The notes beneath the pieces were generated by a model, which was not told the origin of the DNA, ran no database searches, and saw only the letters and a program-made list of their open reading frames with translations. Shown here in pieces: positions 26,536 through 34,179 of a stretch of 64,000 bases of DNA. The stretch spans positions 474,001 to 538,000 of the forward strand of contig NZ_CP012946.1 in assembly GCF_001402875.1 (NCBI RefSeq). The letters are read 5' to 3'. Numbering within the stretch: the stretch's first letter is position 1; every line of letters begins with the position of its first letter. Source of the stretch: Blastochloris viridis (GTDB lineage Bacteria; Pseudomonadota; Alphaproteobacteria; Rhizobiales; Xanthobacteraceae). The position numbers were made by a program, and so were the translations under genes.

Positions 26536-26952
26536 ATGACGCCGGAGGAGATTGCCCGCAAGTCCGCCGAGGCGATGCGGCCTGACGACAGGGCACCGGC
26601 GGCGATTGGCGTCGTCGTCGAAACGGTCGGGCCGGGCGAGGCGGTCGCTTCGATGGTCGTCACCGCGGCCATGGCCAACGGCCACGGCACCTGCCACGGC
26701 GGCTATCTGTTCGCGCTGGCCGACACCGCTTTCGCCTATGCCTGCAACTCCTACAATCAGCGCGCGGTCGCGCAGCACTGCGCGATAAGCTTTCTCACGC
26801 CGGCCCAAATCGGCATGAAACTGGTTGCCACCGCCCGCGAGCGCCACCGCGCCGAACGATCCGGCATCTACGATGTCGAGGTCACCGCGGACGGGGTGGC
26901 GATCGCGGAGTTCCGCGGCCACAGCCGCACCGTGCCGGGAAAGCTGTTCTGA
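26536..26952 (+). CDS. paaI: PaaI-type hotdog thioesterase
   Basis: 138 aa hotdog-fold protein with the PaaI signature NGHGTCHGGYLFALADTA (48-65 region) and the following ACNSYNQRAVA. PaaI hydrolyses ring-hydroxylated phenylacetyl-CoAs, rescuing CoA when phenylacetate breakdown stalls. GGGAGGA upstream of ATG 26536 (a GTG one codon earlier is possible). Divergent from livK and 760 bases upstream of paaK on the same strand, consistent with an aryl-acetate context; the ring-epoxidase paaABCE genes are not in the window. Confidence 0.88.
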   Translation: MTPEEIARKSAEAMRPDDRAPAAIGVVVETVGPGEAVASMVVTAAMANGHGTCHGGYLFALADTAFAYACNSYNQRAVAQHCAISFLTPAQIGMKLVATARERHRAERSGIYDVEVTADGVAIAEFRGHSRTVPGKLF

Positions 26953-26996
26953 CCGTCCGGCGCTGCGATCGTCGGTCACACTGAAGGGAGAGGCCC

Positions 26997-27554
26997 ATGA
27001 AGCTCCTGACGCTGCTGGTTGTCCCGCTCGCGCTCGGTCTGGCCGGCGCTGCCGTCGCCGAGCCGGCGGTAGGCCGAGCCGCCTGCGCCGGCATCCCCGG
27101 CGCCGCCGAGCGGCTGGCGTGCTATGACGCCGAGGCGGCCAAGTCGGCAAAGCCGGACGAGGCGGCGCCGGCCGAAGCCGGGCTGGCGGGCTGGGTGCTG
27201 GAACGCCGGCAGGACCGCCTCACCGGCACTGAGGTCTGCGTCATCTCCCCGCCGGCCAAGCCCTATGTCCGGGTCGGGCGCGACGATCTGGTGGTCGATT
27301 TCTCTGCCCGCGGCGGCGTCGCTCGTTACCGCTACCGTATCGACGACGCCGAGCCGAGCCGGGAGCGCTCCCCGCGCGGCGCCGACCGCCCCCGCCAGCA
27401 GGTGCACATCGATGGCAAGGCGTTCCACCGCATCCTGGCGGGCAGCCAGCTTGTCCTCGAAGTCACGACGCGCAGCGGCGGCGTGGTGGTCGAGGAGTTC
27501 GATCTCGCCGGGCTGTCCGCCCAGCACGACCGTCTGCTGCGGGAATGCCGGTGA
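26997..27554 (+). CDS. Secreted protein of unknown function with C-x-RLACYD motif
   Basis: 185 aa with a signal peptide (LLTLLVVPLALGLAGAAVAE) and a mature N-terminus carrying ACAGIPGAAERLACYD, a Cys-Tyr-Asp motif found in several small periplasmic families, including T6SS-associated VasI-like proteins. The rest is beta-rich with no recognised domain. It lies 44 bases after paaI and 157 before paaK, so it may ride on the same message. No T6SS gene is near, so that link is not supported. Confidence 0.7.
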   Translation: MKLLTLLVVPLALGLAGAAVAEPAVGRAACAGIPGAAERLACYDAEAAKSAKPDEAAPAEAGLAGWVLERRQDRLTGTEVCVISPPAKPYVRVGRDDLVVDFSARGGVARYRYRIDDAEPSRERSPRGADRPRQQVHIDGKAFHRILAGSQLVLEVTTRSGGVVVEEFDLAGLSAQHDRLLRECR

Positions 27555-27711
27555 CGCCGGGCCGTTGCGGCGATGCAAAAAATCGCCAGGGCCGAGCCGT
27601 TACGTGATCAACCGCAATGAAGCGCGGGGGAGGCCGGGGCTATTGCCTCTCCCCACGACGTGGCGTTCGAACGTGTCGAGACCGCCCAACAGCCTGAAGA
27701 AGGAAATGACC

Positions 27712-29022
27712 ATGCTGGACCTCTCGCCGCGCCCGGGCGACCTTGAGCCGATCGAAACCGCCTCGCGCGACGAGTTGGCGGCGCTGCAGCTCGACCGCCT
27801 CAAATGGACGTTGCGCCACGCCTATACCAACGTCGCCCACTATCGCGCCGCGTTCGACGCTGCCGGTGTCCACCCCGACGACGTCAAGACGCTGGCCGAC
27901 CTCGCCAGGTTTCCGTTCACAACCAAGCAGGACCTGCGCGACACCTATCCTTTCGGCATGTTCGCGGTGCCGCAGTCGCAGGTGATGCGCGTCCACGCCT
28001 CCTCCGGCACCACCGGACGGCCGACCGTGGTGGGCTATTCCAAGGGCGATATCGACATGTGGGCCGACGTCATGGCCCGCTCGATGCGCGCCGCCGGCGC
28101 CCGGCCGGGCATGAAGGTCCACGTCGCCTACGGCTATGGCCTGTTCACCGGCGGCCTCGGCGCCCATTACGGGGCCGAGCGGTTGGGCTGCACCGTCATC
28201 CCGGTGTCGGGCGGCATGACCGAGCGCCAGGTCCAGCTGATGCGCGACTTCCAGCCCGACGTCATCATGGTGACGCCGTCCTACATGCTGGCGCTGCTCG
28301 ACGAGTTCCGCCGCATCGGCATCGACGCCCGCACCTGCAGCCTGAAGGTCGGCATGTTCGGCGCCGAGCCGTGGACCAACGCCATGCGCCTGGAGATCGA
28401 GGAGGCGTTCGACATGCACGCCGTCGACGTCTACGGCCTGTCGGAGGTGATCGGGCCGGGCGTCGCCAACGAGTGCGTCGAGACCAAGGACGGCCTGCAC
28501 GTCTGGGAAGATCACTTCTATCCCGAGATCATCGACCCGGTGACCGGCGCGGTGGTGCCGGACGGCGAGTTCGGCGAGATCGTATTCACCTCCCTCACCA
28601 AGGAGGCGATGCCGATCATCCGCTACCGCACCCGCGACCTCACCCGGCTGCTGCCCGGCACGGCGCGGTCGATGCGGCGGATGGAGAAGGTGTCCGGCCG
28701 CTCCGACGACATGATCATCCTGCGCGGCGTCAACGTATTTCCGAGCCAGATCGAGGAGCAGATCCTGAAATGCTCGGGGCTGGCGCCGCACTACGTCATC
28801 GAGCTCGGGCGCGAAGGCCGGCTCGACACCATGAGCGTGCTGGTCGAGGCGCGGCCGGAGGCCGCCGATGCGGCGACGCGCGCCACCCAGGTCAAGGAAC
28901 TGACCCATCACGTCAAGGCGGTGGTCGGCGTCACCGTCCGCGTCAATGTGGTCGATCCCAACTCGATCGAGCGCTCGGTCGGCAAGGCCAAGCGCGTGCT
29001 CGACATGCGGTCGCGGGGGTAG
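27712..29022 (+). CDS. paaK: Phenylacetate-CoA ligase
   Basis: 436 aa adenylate-forming enzyme that converts phenylacetate, ATP and CoA to phenylacetyl-CoA. The P-loop-like motif is VHASSGTTGRPTVVGYS; further adenylation motifs include VYGLSEVIGPGVANEC, TRDLTRLLPG and the C-terminal ERSVGKAKRVLDMR lysine region. ATG 27712 has AAGGA at seven-base spacing; ATG 27706 is two codons earlier. With IOR it could handle both arylacetyl-CoA formed from aryl-pyruvates and free arylacetates. Confidence 0.93.
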   Translation: MLDLSPRPGDLEPIETASRDELAALQLDRLKWTLRHAYTNVAHYRAAFDAAGVHPDDVKTLADLARFPFTTKQDLRDTYPFGMFAVPQSQVMRVHASSGTTGRPTVVGYSKGDIDMWADVMARSMRAAGARPGMKVHVAYGYGLFTGGLGAHYGAERLGCTVIPVSGGMTERQVQLMRDFQPDVIMVTPSYMLALLDEFRRIGIDARTCSLKVGMFGAEPWTNAMRLEIEEAFDMHAVDVYGLSEVIGPGVANECVETKDGLHVWEDHFYPEIIDPVTGAVVPDGEFGEIVFTSLTKEAMPIIRYRTRDLTRLLPGTARSMRRMEKVSGRSDDMIILRGVNVFPSQIEEQILKCSGLAPHYVIELGREGRLDTMSVLVEARPEAADAATRATQVKELTHHVKAVVGVTVRVNVVDPNSIERSVGKAKRVLDMRSRG

Positions 29023-29207
29023 GAGGCACGGTTTCGCGTTGCGCCACGCGCGGTTGCCGGTTGATGCGGGGCGAAACCTCTGTTTGTATTGACGGGTCCG
29101 GCGCCTCGACCGGCGGCACCGGACATCAGCCGCGCGCGCCCCGCGCGACCGGAGGCCGACCTCCGGCGGCGTGGCGCTCATCCACGCGGAACCGGGGCAG
29201 GAGCATC

Positions 29208-29522
29208 ATGCGGCGGGTGGTAGCGATGGCGGTGGCGATGGGCTGCGGCGCACCGTTGGCGGCGAATGCGCAAGCGGGCGATGCGGCGGCCGGCCGGGTG
29301 TTGGCAGAGCGCTGGTGCTCGGCCTGCCACGTGGTCGACGCCGAACAGGCGCAGGGCAATGACGCGGTGCCGACCTTCCGCGCCATCGGCACCAAAAGCT
29401 GGACTGAGCTCAAGTTTGGCATGGCGATGGCCTCGCCGCACCCGCCGATGCCTACGCTCGACCTCACTCGCCGGGAGCTGGCCGATCTGCTCGCGTTCGT
29501 TCGGCGCCAAGCGGCCGAATAG
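29208..29522 (+). CDS. Small class I cytochrome c
   Basis: 104 aa, with signal peptide (VVAMAVAMGCGAPLAANAQA), one haem motif CSACH at 37-41 and a likely Met axial ligand at M81 in HPPMPTLDL, followed by the C-terminal helix RRELADLLAFVRR. A periplasmic electron carrier; its partner is unknown. GGAG sits before ATG 29208. It is convergent with the coiled-coil gene. Confidence 0.87.
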   Translation: MRRVVAMAVAMGCGAPLAANAQAGDAAAGRVLAERWCSACHVVDAEQAQGNDAVPTFRAIGTKSWTELKFGMAMASPHPPMPTLDLTRRELADLLAFVRRQAAE

Positions 29523-29538
29523 GCCGAGCGGCCGGCGG

Positions 29539-30780
29539 TCAGGCGTCGCTGGCGCGGGCCTGCAGGGCGCGAATGCGGTCGGCCAGCGTGTTGGCCGGGG
29601 CGCCCTCGCGCGCCGGGGCGGCGCCGTTGACCCACACCTCGTCGGCAACGATGGCGTTGATCGGCGAGCCGGGGCCTTCGAGCTGGGCGGTGAGGCGGGC
29701 GACTTCGGCGGCCACCTCGCCGATCCGCTCGCGCAGCAGATCGTTGTCAGCGCGTTCGGCGGCGGCGTTGCCCTCGGCCTGACGCCTGGCCTGCGCCAGC
29801 TCGCGCTGGAGCTTGGCGCGCTCCTCGCGCGCCTGGGCCAACTGGCTCTCCAGCGCCGTCTTGTCCGCCTGCACCTTGTCGAAGGCGGCGCGCAGCGGCA
29901 CCGGGCCCTGCTCGGTCTCGACCGTGGCCTGCTCGCGCTCGCGGCGGGCGGCGGCCTCGGCGTCATGCAGGCGTGCCTCGCGCGCCTGCAACTCGCCCTG
30001 CAGCGCGGCGATGCGCTTGACCAGCCCGTCGTGCTCGCGGCCTTGGGCGGCCAGCCGGCCATCCAGCTCGGCGATGCGGCTGGTGGCCAGCTCGGCCTGG
30101 GCGCGCTGCTCGGCGAGGGTGCGGCTCAGCGCCTCGACATCGGCGCGCTGGCGCTGGGCCTGCGCCGCCGCGGCGGCGAGGCCGTCTTCGAGGTCGGTCA
30201 CCTTGGCCTTGAGCGCGGCGAGCTCGGCGTCCCGCGCCGCGATCTCGTCCTTGCGGGTTTCGCTCAGGGCGGCGGTTTCGTCGACCAGCCGCTGCAGCCC
30301 GGCGAGCGAGCGGTCCTGGTCCTCGATCCGCGCCACGGCGTCCTCGAGCGCGGCGGTCTTGTCGACCAGCACCTGCTCGGTCGCAGTCAGCCTTTGCTCG
30401 GTGGCGGCAAGCTGCTCGCGCAGCGCGGCGCCCTGGCTCTCCAGGACCTGGATCAGGGTGTCCTTCTCGCTCAGCTTCTGGGCCAGTTCGGCCTTCATGC
30501 TGAGGACCGACACCGCCTGCCGGCCGATCTCCACCGCCTGCTCGGCGGTCTTCCACTGCAGATTGTCGGCGGTCAGCTCCAGCCGTCGCATCGACATGGC
30601 GTAGCCGGCGCGGACCTGGTCCTTGTCGGCCTGGATTTCGGCGAGCGACACCGGCACCAGGCTTTCGATCCGCCGCCGGGTCAACCGCACGGCGCGGTTC
30701 CACACCGCCGGCAGGGTGGTGAGCGCAATCGCCGCGGCGATCAGAAAGCCGAGGGCGAAATACATGATCGCTTCGATCAT
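29539..30780 (-). CDS. Membrane-anchored coiled-coil protein of unknown function
   Basis: 413 aa. One N-terminal transmembrane helix (IMYFALGFLIAAAIALTTLP) anchors a long, Ala/Glu/Arg/Gln-rich region (about 40-375) that is almost all heptad-like coiled coil, ending in a short globular-looking tail (INAIVADEVWVNGAAP). AAAGG precedes ATG 30780. Similar proteins are widespread in Hyphomicrobiales without a function; an envelope-organising role is possible but unproved. Confidence 0.8.
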   Translation of the reverse strand: MIEAIMYFALGFLIAAAIALTTLPAVWNRAVRLTRRRIESLVPVSLAEIQADKDQVRAGYAMSMRRLELTADNLQWKTAEQAVEIGRQAVSVLSMKAELAQKLSEKDTLIQVLESQGAALREQLAATEQRLTATEQVLVDKTAALEDAVARIEDQDRSLAGLQRLVDETAALSETRKDEIAARDAELAALKAKVTDLEDGLAAAAAQAQRQRADVEALSRTLAEQRAQAELATSRIAELDGRLAAQGREHDGLVKRIAALQGELQAREARLHDAEAAARREREQATVETEQGPVPLRAAFDKVQADKTALESQLAQAREERAKLQRELAQARRQAEGNAAAERADNDLLRERIGEVAAEVARLTAQLEGPGSPINAIVADEVWVNGAAPAREGAPANTLADRIRALQARASDA

Positions 30781-30896
30781 GCCCAACCTTTCAGGAGCGA
30801 GGGAGAATCCCCTCGCATTCATGCCACGCGCGCGAGGCCGCTGCCAGTGAAAGCGGCCCTGCGCGCAGAGGTGCCCGAGCGAGGAGGGCCGGCCGG

Positions 30897-31466
30897 TCAG
30901 AACGGATTCCAGGTCGGCTTCTGGGTGAACTTGAGATAGCCGACATTGGCGCCGAGGCGCAGACCGACGCCGGAGCGGATCGGCACCACCGTCACCCCGC
31001 TGCTGTTCATCGCCGTCACCCCGAAGCCGGCAACCAGATAGGCCGAGCCGTCGATGCCGGGGAAGCGCTGGAAGATGTCGGTGACCTGACGCAGGTTGTA
31101 GATCAGCATCATGGTGCGGGCGCCGTCGCCGCCGAAGTCGAAGCCGAGCGAGGGGCCCTGCCAGAATACCGGCAGGTCGCCGGCGTTCTTGGTGTAGAGC
31201 GTGCCTTCGCCGTAGCGCAGGCCGATGGCGAAGGCACCAGTGCCCTCCTGGCCCAGGATGTAGCCGTTCGGCAGGCCCCATTTCGCCACCACGTCCTGGA
31301 TGGCGAGGGCGAGCCCGCGCGACAGGCCGCCGAAGAAGTTGTGGCCGGCCTGGACCAACTCGTCCGGGTTGAACTGGCCGACCCGACCTTGCGCCTGGCC
31401 GTGGCTGAACGGCGTGCCGGCAACGAGGATGAGGACGGCGAACACCAAAATCCGCAGGAGAATCAT
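30897..31466 (-). CDS. DUF1134 family exported protein
   Basis: 189 aa, signal peptide (ILLRILVFAVLILVAGTPFS) and a glycine-rich beta domain with DFGGDGARTMMLIYN and RSGVGLRLGANVGYLKF, the DUF1134 pattern related to lipid-binding SYLF domains. Conserved in Alphaproteobacteria; function unknown. ATG 31466 is chosen because the signal peptide starts there; an upstream ATG at 31526 adds Pro/Arg-rich sequence only. Confidence 0.83.
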   Translation of the reverse strand: MILLRILVFAVLILVAGTPFSHGQAQGRVGQFNPDELVQAGHNFFGGLSRGLALAIQDVVAKWGLPNGYILGQEGTGAFAIGLRYGEGTLYTKNAGDLPVFWQGPSLGFDFGGDGARTMMLIYNLRQVTDIFQRFPGIDGSAYLVAGFGVTAMNSSGVTVVPIRSGVGLRLGANVGYLKFTQKPTWNPF

Positions 31467-31592
31467 CGGTCGTGCTCCGGTTGGAGGAGGGCGATTAACG
31501 CAGCGCTCATCGCTCGTTCCTATCATTCGAGCCGGCGATGGCCGACGCGGCCGGTCTCCCGACCCGAATCGGCATCAGTAAGGAGCACGAGT

Positions 31593-32093
31593 ATGGCGTG
31601 TGCTAGGCAATCGCGGCAGCTGGCGTTCGGCACCGCCGGCCCGGTGTGGCCGGCGCTGCTGATGGTGCTGGCGGTGCTGGGGTCGGCGCTGGCGGCGACC
31701 AACGAGCGCGTGGTGGCCGACCGCCACTCGGGACTGGCGCTGTGGGGCTACGATCCGGTCGCCTATCACCTCGATCGGCAGGCGCGACCGGGCAGCGCCG
31801 AGTTCGAACTCGACCATGGCGGCCTGATGTGGCGCTTCGTCAACGCCGGCAACCTGGCTGCGTTCAAGGACCGGCCGGACGATTACATGCCGGCGTTCGG
31901 CGGCTTCGATCCGCCGGCGGTGGCCCGCAAGGCGGCGGTACCGGGCAATCCGGAGGTGTTCGCGATCTGGAACGGCAAGCTGCTGATGTTCCACAATGCC
32001 GCCAGCCGCGAGCGGTTCTTCACTGACCCCGGCGCCATCTTCCACGCCGCCGAGCTCGGCTGGGAGGACGCGGCGAAAACCCTGCCGCGCTAA
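31593..32093 (+). CDS. YHS domain-containing exported protein
   Basis: 166 aa. A signal/anchor segment (PALLMVLAVLGSALAA) is followed by a YHS-like domain: WGYDPVAYHLDRQA, then DHGGLMWRFVNAGNLAAFKD and YMPAFGGFDP. YHS domains often occur in metal-handling proteins. AGGAG sits eight bases before ATG 31593. Divergent from DUF1134; no metal transporter adjoins it. Confidence 0.85.
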   Translation: MACARQSRQLAFGTAGPVWPALLMVLAVLGSALAATNERVVADRHSGLALWGYDPVAYHLDRQARPGSAEFELDHGGLMWRFVNAGNLAAFKDRPDDYMPAFGGFDPPAVARKAAVPGNPEVFAIWNGKLLMFHNAASRERFFTDPGAIFHAAELGWEDAAKTLPR

Positions 32094-32122
32094 CCGCGGC
32101 GCCGGCACCGGATGAGGCGGCA

Positions 32123-32944
32123 TCAGGCCGTCGCGGGCAGGCCGCGCGCCCGAAAGTTCGGCACCAAATATCCGGCGCCGGCGTGGCAATAGGTCAGCGG
32201 CGTGCCATCGGCCGCTGTCACGTCGCCGCCGGCGGCCGCGACCAGGGCATGGCCGGCGGCGATGTCCCATTCGCACACCGGCGCCAAGCGCGGGTAGAGG
32301 TCGGCGCGGCCTTCGGCGATCAAGGTGAATTTCAGCGCCGAACCGTGGCGCAGGCAGTGGATCGGCCCCAGCGCCGCCACCTCCCGCTCGGTGGCGGGGT
32401 CAAGATGGGTGCGGCTCAGCACCACGGTCGGCACCGCCGGGCGCGGCCGGCAGCGGATCGGCTTCCATGCCGTGCGGGGCGCCAGCCCGGCCTCGGCCGG
32501 CGCGGCGTACCAGGCGCCCACGCCGACCACGCCGAGCCAGGTTTCGCCGGTGACTGGGGCGTGAACCACGCCGAGCACCGGCTTGCCGTCCGCCACCAGC
32601 CCGATATTGACGGCATATTCGCCGTTGCCGGCCAGGAATTCCTTGGTGCCGTCGAGCGGGTCGACCAGGATGAGCCGGTCGCTCTGCGGCGGGGTCACGC
32701 CGGCAGCCACCGCTTCCTCCGAGGCCACCGGGACGTCCGGCAGCAGCTCGGCGAGCCCGGCCAGCACGATCGCCTCTGAGGCGCGGTCGGCCTCGGTGAC
32801 GGGACTGCCGTCCGGTTTCAGGCAGGCGGCGGCACCGGCGGCGCGGATCGCCTCGATCCGGCGGCCGGCGCAAATAGCGAGTTCGCCGAGCGCGGCGATC
32901 AGGTCGAGGTCGGCGATGGCGGCGCCACCGAGTGAAAGGGTCAT
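32123..32944 (-). CDS. cysQ: 3'(2'),5'-bisphosphate nucleotidase CysQ
   Basis: 273 aa Mg-dependent phosphatase of the inositol-monophosphatase superfamily that removes PAP made during sulfate assimilation. Motifs: GSPVTEADRASE, DPLDGTKEFL and WDIAAGHALVAAAGG. ATG 32944 gives the normal N-terminus; the upstream ATG (33001) adds 19 residues with no support. Other sulfate-assimilation genes are absent here. Confidence 0.92.
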   Translation of the reverse strand: MTLSLGGAAIADLDLIAALGELAICAGRRIEAIRAAGAAACLKPDGSPVTEADRASEAIVLAGLAELLPDVPVASEEAVAAGVTPPQSDRLILVDPLDGTKEFLAGNGEYAVNIGLVADGKPVLGVVHAPVTGETWLGVVGVGAWYAAPAEAGLAPRTAWKPIRCRPRPAVPTVVLSRTHLDPATEREVAALGPIHCLRHGSALKFTLIAEGRADLYPRLAPVCEWDIAAGHALVAAAGGDVTAADGTPLTYCHAGAGYLVPNFRARGLPATA

Positions 32945-33064
32945 GCCGTCAGCCTTGGCAGCGTGGGGCGTCGCGGTGTATCCGGAACCGGATGGGACCA
33001 TGACGAATCGTGGCTTCGTGTCGAATCGTTATCGGCTACCGGAAGGCTTCCAGGGAAGGCCCTA

Positions 33065-33721
33065 ATGTCTGACGTTTTTGCTCTTGAGAGCCTTGACCTC
33101 GCGGCGCTGGTCGCCAGCCGGGTGTGCCACGACGTCATCAGCCCGGTCGGCGCCATCGTCAACGGCCTGGAAGTGCTCGACGAGGCCAAGCAGGACGAGG
33201 AAACCCGCACCTTCGCGCTGGACCTCATCCGCCGCAGCGCCCACCAGGCCTCCGCCCGCCTGCAGTTCTGCCGCATCGCCTTCGGCGCGGCCGGCTCGGC
33301 CGGCTCGGAAATCGACACCGGCGACGCCGAGACAGTGGCACGCGGCGTGGTTGAGGACGACCGCACCAAACTGACCTGGCAGGTGCCGCGGCAACTGATG
33401 CCGAAGAACCGCGTCAAGCTGTTGCTGAACCTGGTGCTGCTCGCCGGCAACGCCATTCCGCGTGGCGGCACGATCATGGTCGGTTGCGACGGCGGCGGCT
33501 TCCGGGTGCTGTCGGCGGGCACCAATCCGCGCATTCCAGCGGGCATCCAGGACCTCCTGGCTGGCCGGCCGGCCAGCGACCACATCGATGGCACCGCGAT
33601 CCAGCCGTTCTATACCGGGCTTCTGGCCCGCACCGCGGGCCTGGACGTCGCCGTGGCTATCGAGGACGGCGGCGTGGCGTTCACCGCCGTCGCAGCCGCG
33701 CCCCAGCCCGGCGTCGCCTGA
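33065..33721 (+). CDS. chpT: ChpT histidine phosphotransferase
   Basis: 218 aa. Alphaproteobacterial phosphotransferase that relays phosphate from CckA to CtrA and CpdR. The dimerisation helix carries the phosphoryl His at H22 (SRVCHDVISPVGAIVNGLE), followed by a degenerate ATPase-like domain lacking nucleotide motifs. It lies 458 bp before the che operon and 7 kb from ctrA, its expected phosphate acceptor; CckA is not in the window. AAGG precedes ATG 33065. Confidence 0.9.
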   Translation: MSDVFALESLDLAALVASRVCHDVISPVGAIVNGLEVLDEAKQDEETRTFALDLIRRSAHQASARLQFCRIAFGAAGSAGSEIDTGDAETVARGVVEDDRTKLTWQVPRQLMPKNRVKLLLNLVLLAGNAIPRGGTIMVGCDGGGFRVLSAGTNPRIPAGIQDLLAGRPASDHIDGTAIQPFYTGLLARTAGLDVAVAIEDGGVAFTAVAAAPQPGVA

Positions 33722-33722
33722 A

Positions 33723-33757
33723 GCCAAGCTTGGCCTCGCCGCCGGCCGGCGGCGAGG
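33723..33757. terminator. Two abutting perfect palindromes after chpT
   Basis: GCCAAGCTTGGC (33723-33734) runs directly into a 24-base perfect palindrome with arms CCTCGCCGCCGG and CCGGCGGCGAGG (33734-33757), two bases after the chpT stop. The hairpin would be very strong, but no T-run follows, so it may be an mRNA-stabilising structure or a Rho-linked end rather than a classical terminator. Confidence 0.5.
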
Positions 33758-34179
33758 TTGGACCGATTGCACCCGGTCATATCGCACCGGCTCGTTCAGC
33801 GCACAATTTCCGTATCGTCACGGCGGCTTTTGCAACCCGCGGCACGGCGATGCCTGCCGGTCCGGCGGCTTTGCCGCGCCCGGCCGCGCCCGCCAGCGTT
33901 GCCGCCGGGGGGTGGCGGCAAGAGTTTGAGCTGACGTTACCAGAGGTGGGTGGTTGGCTTCACGGTGGTTTCCGCAAGATTATCTGCGGGTTCGGCGACC
34001 GGGCACCGCCAACCTTGCGGAGTTCATTGAATCCATCAACCGATCGGTGACCTTGTCTCAGCCCGGCCGGGCGGCACGCCGTCACTTCAGTCAATTTTAA
34101 CGCCTGCTGTCGACACTGCGTCAAAGACCCGGGCGTCCGTCCGGTTCAGTCCGTCATGCTCGACCGAGGCGTGCCTCTC
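33758..34179. other. Non-coding gap before cheA
   Basis: No reading frame with a ribosome site or recognisable protein was found in these 422 bases. The region becomes more A/T-rich towards 34085-34135 and presumably holds the cheA operon promoter; no clear sigma-factor motif could be called. Confidence 0.5.

Noticed and set aside
26997-27554. Type VI secretion-associated protein (VasI/TagO-like)
   Set aside because: Only the short RLACYD motif is shared and no T6SS gene lies nearby; left as unknown function.
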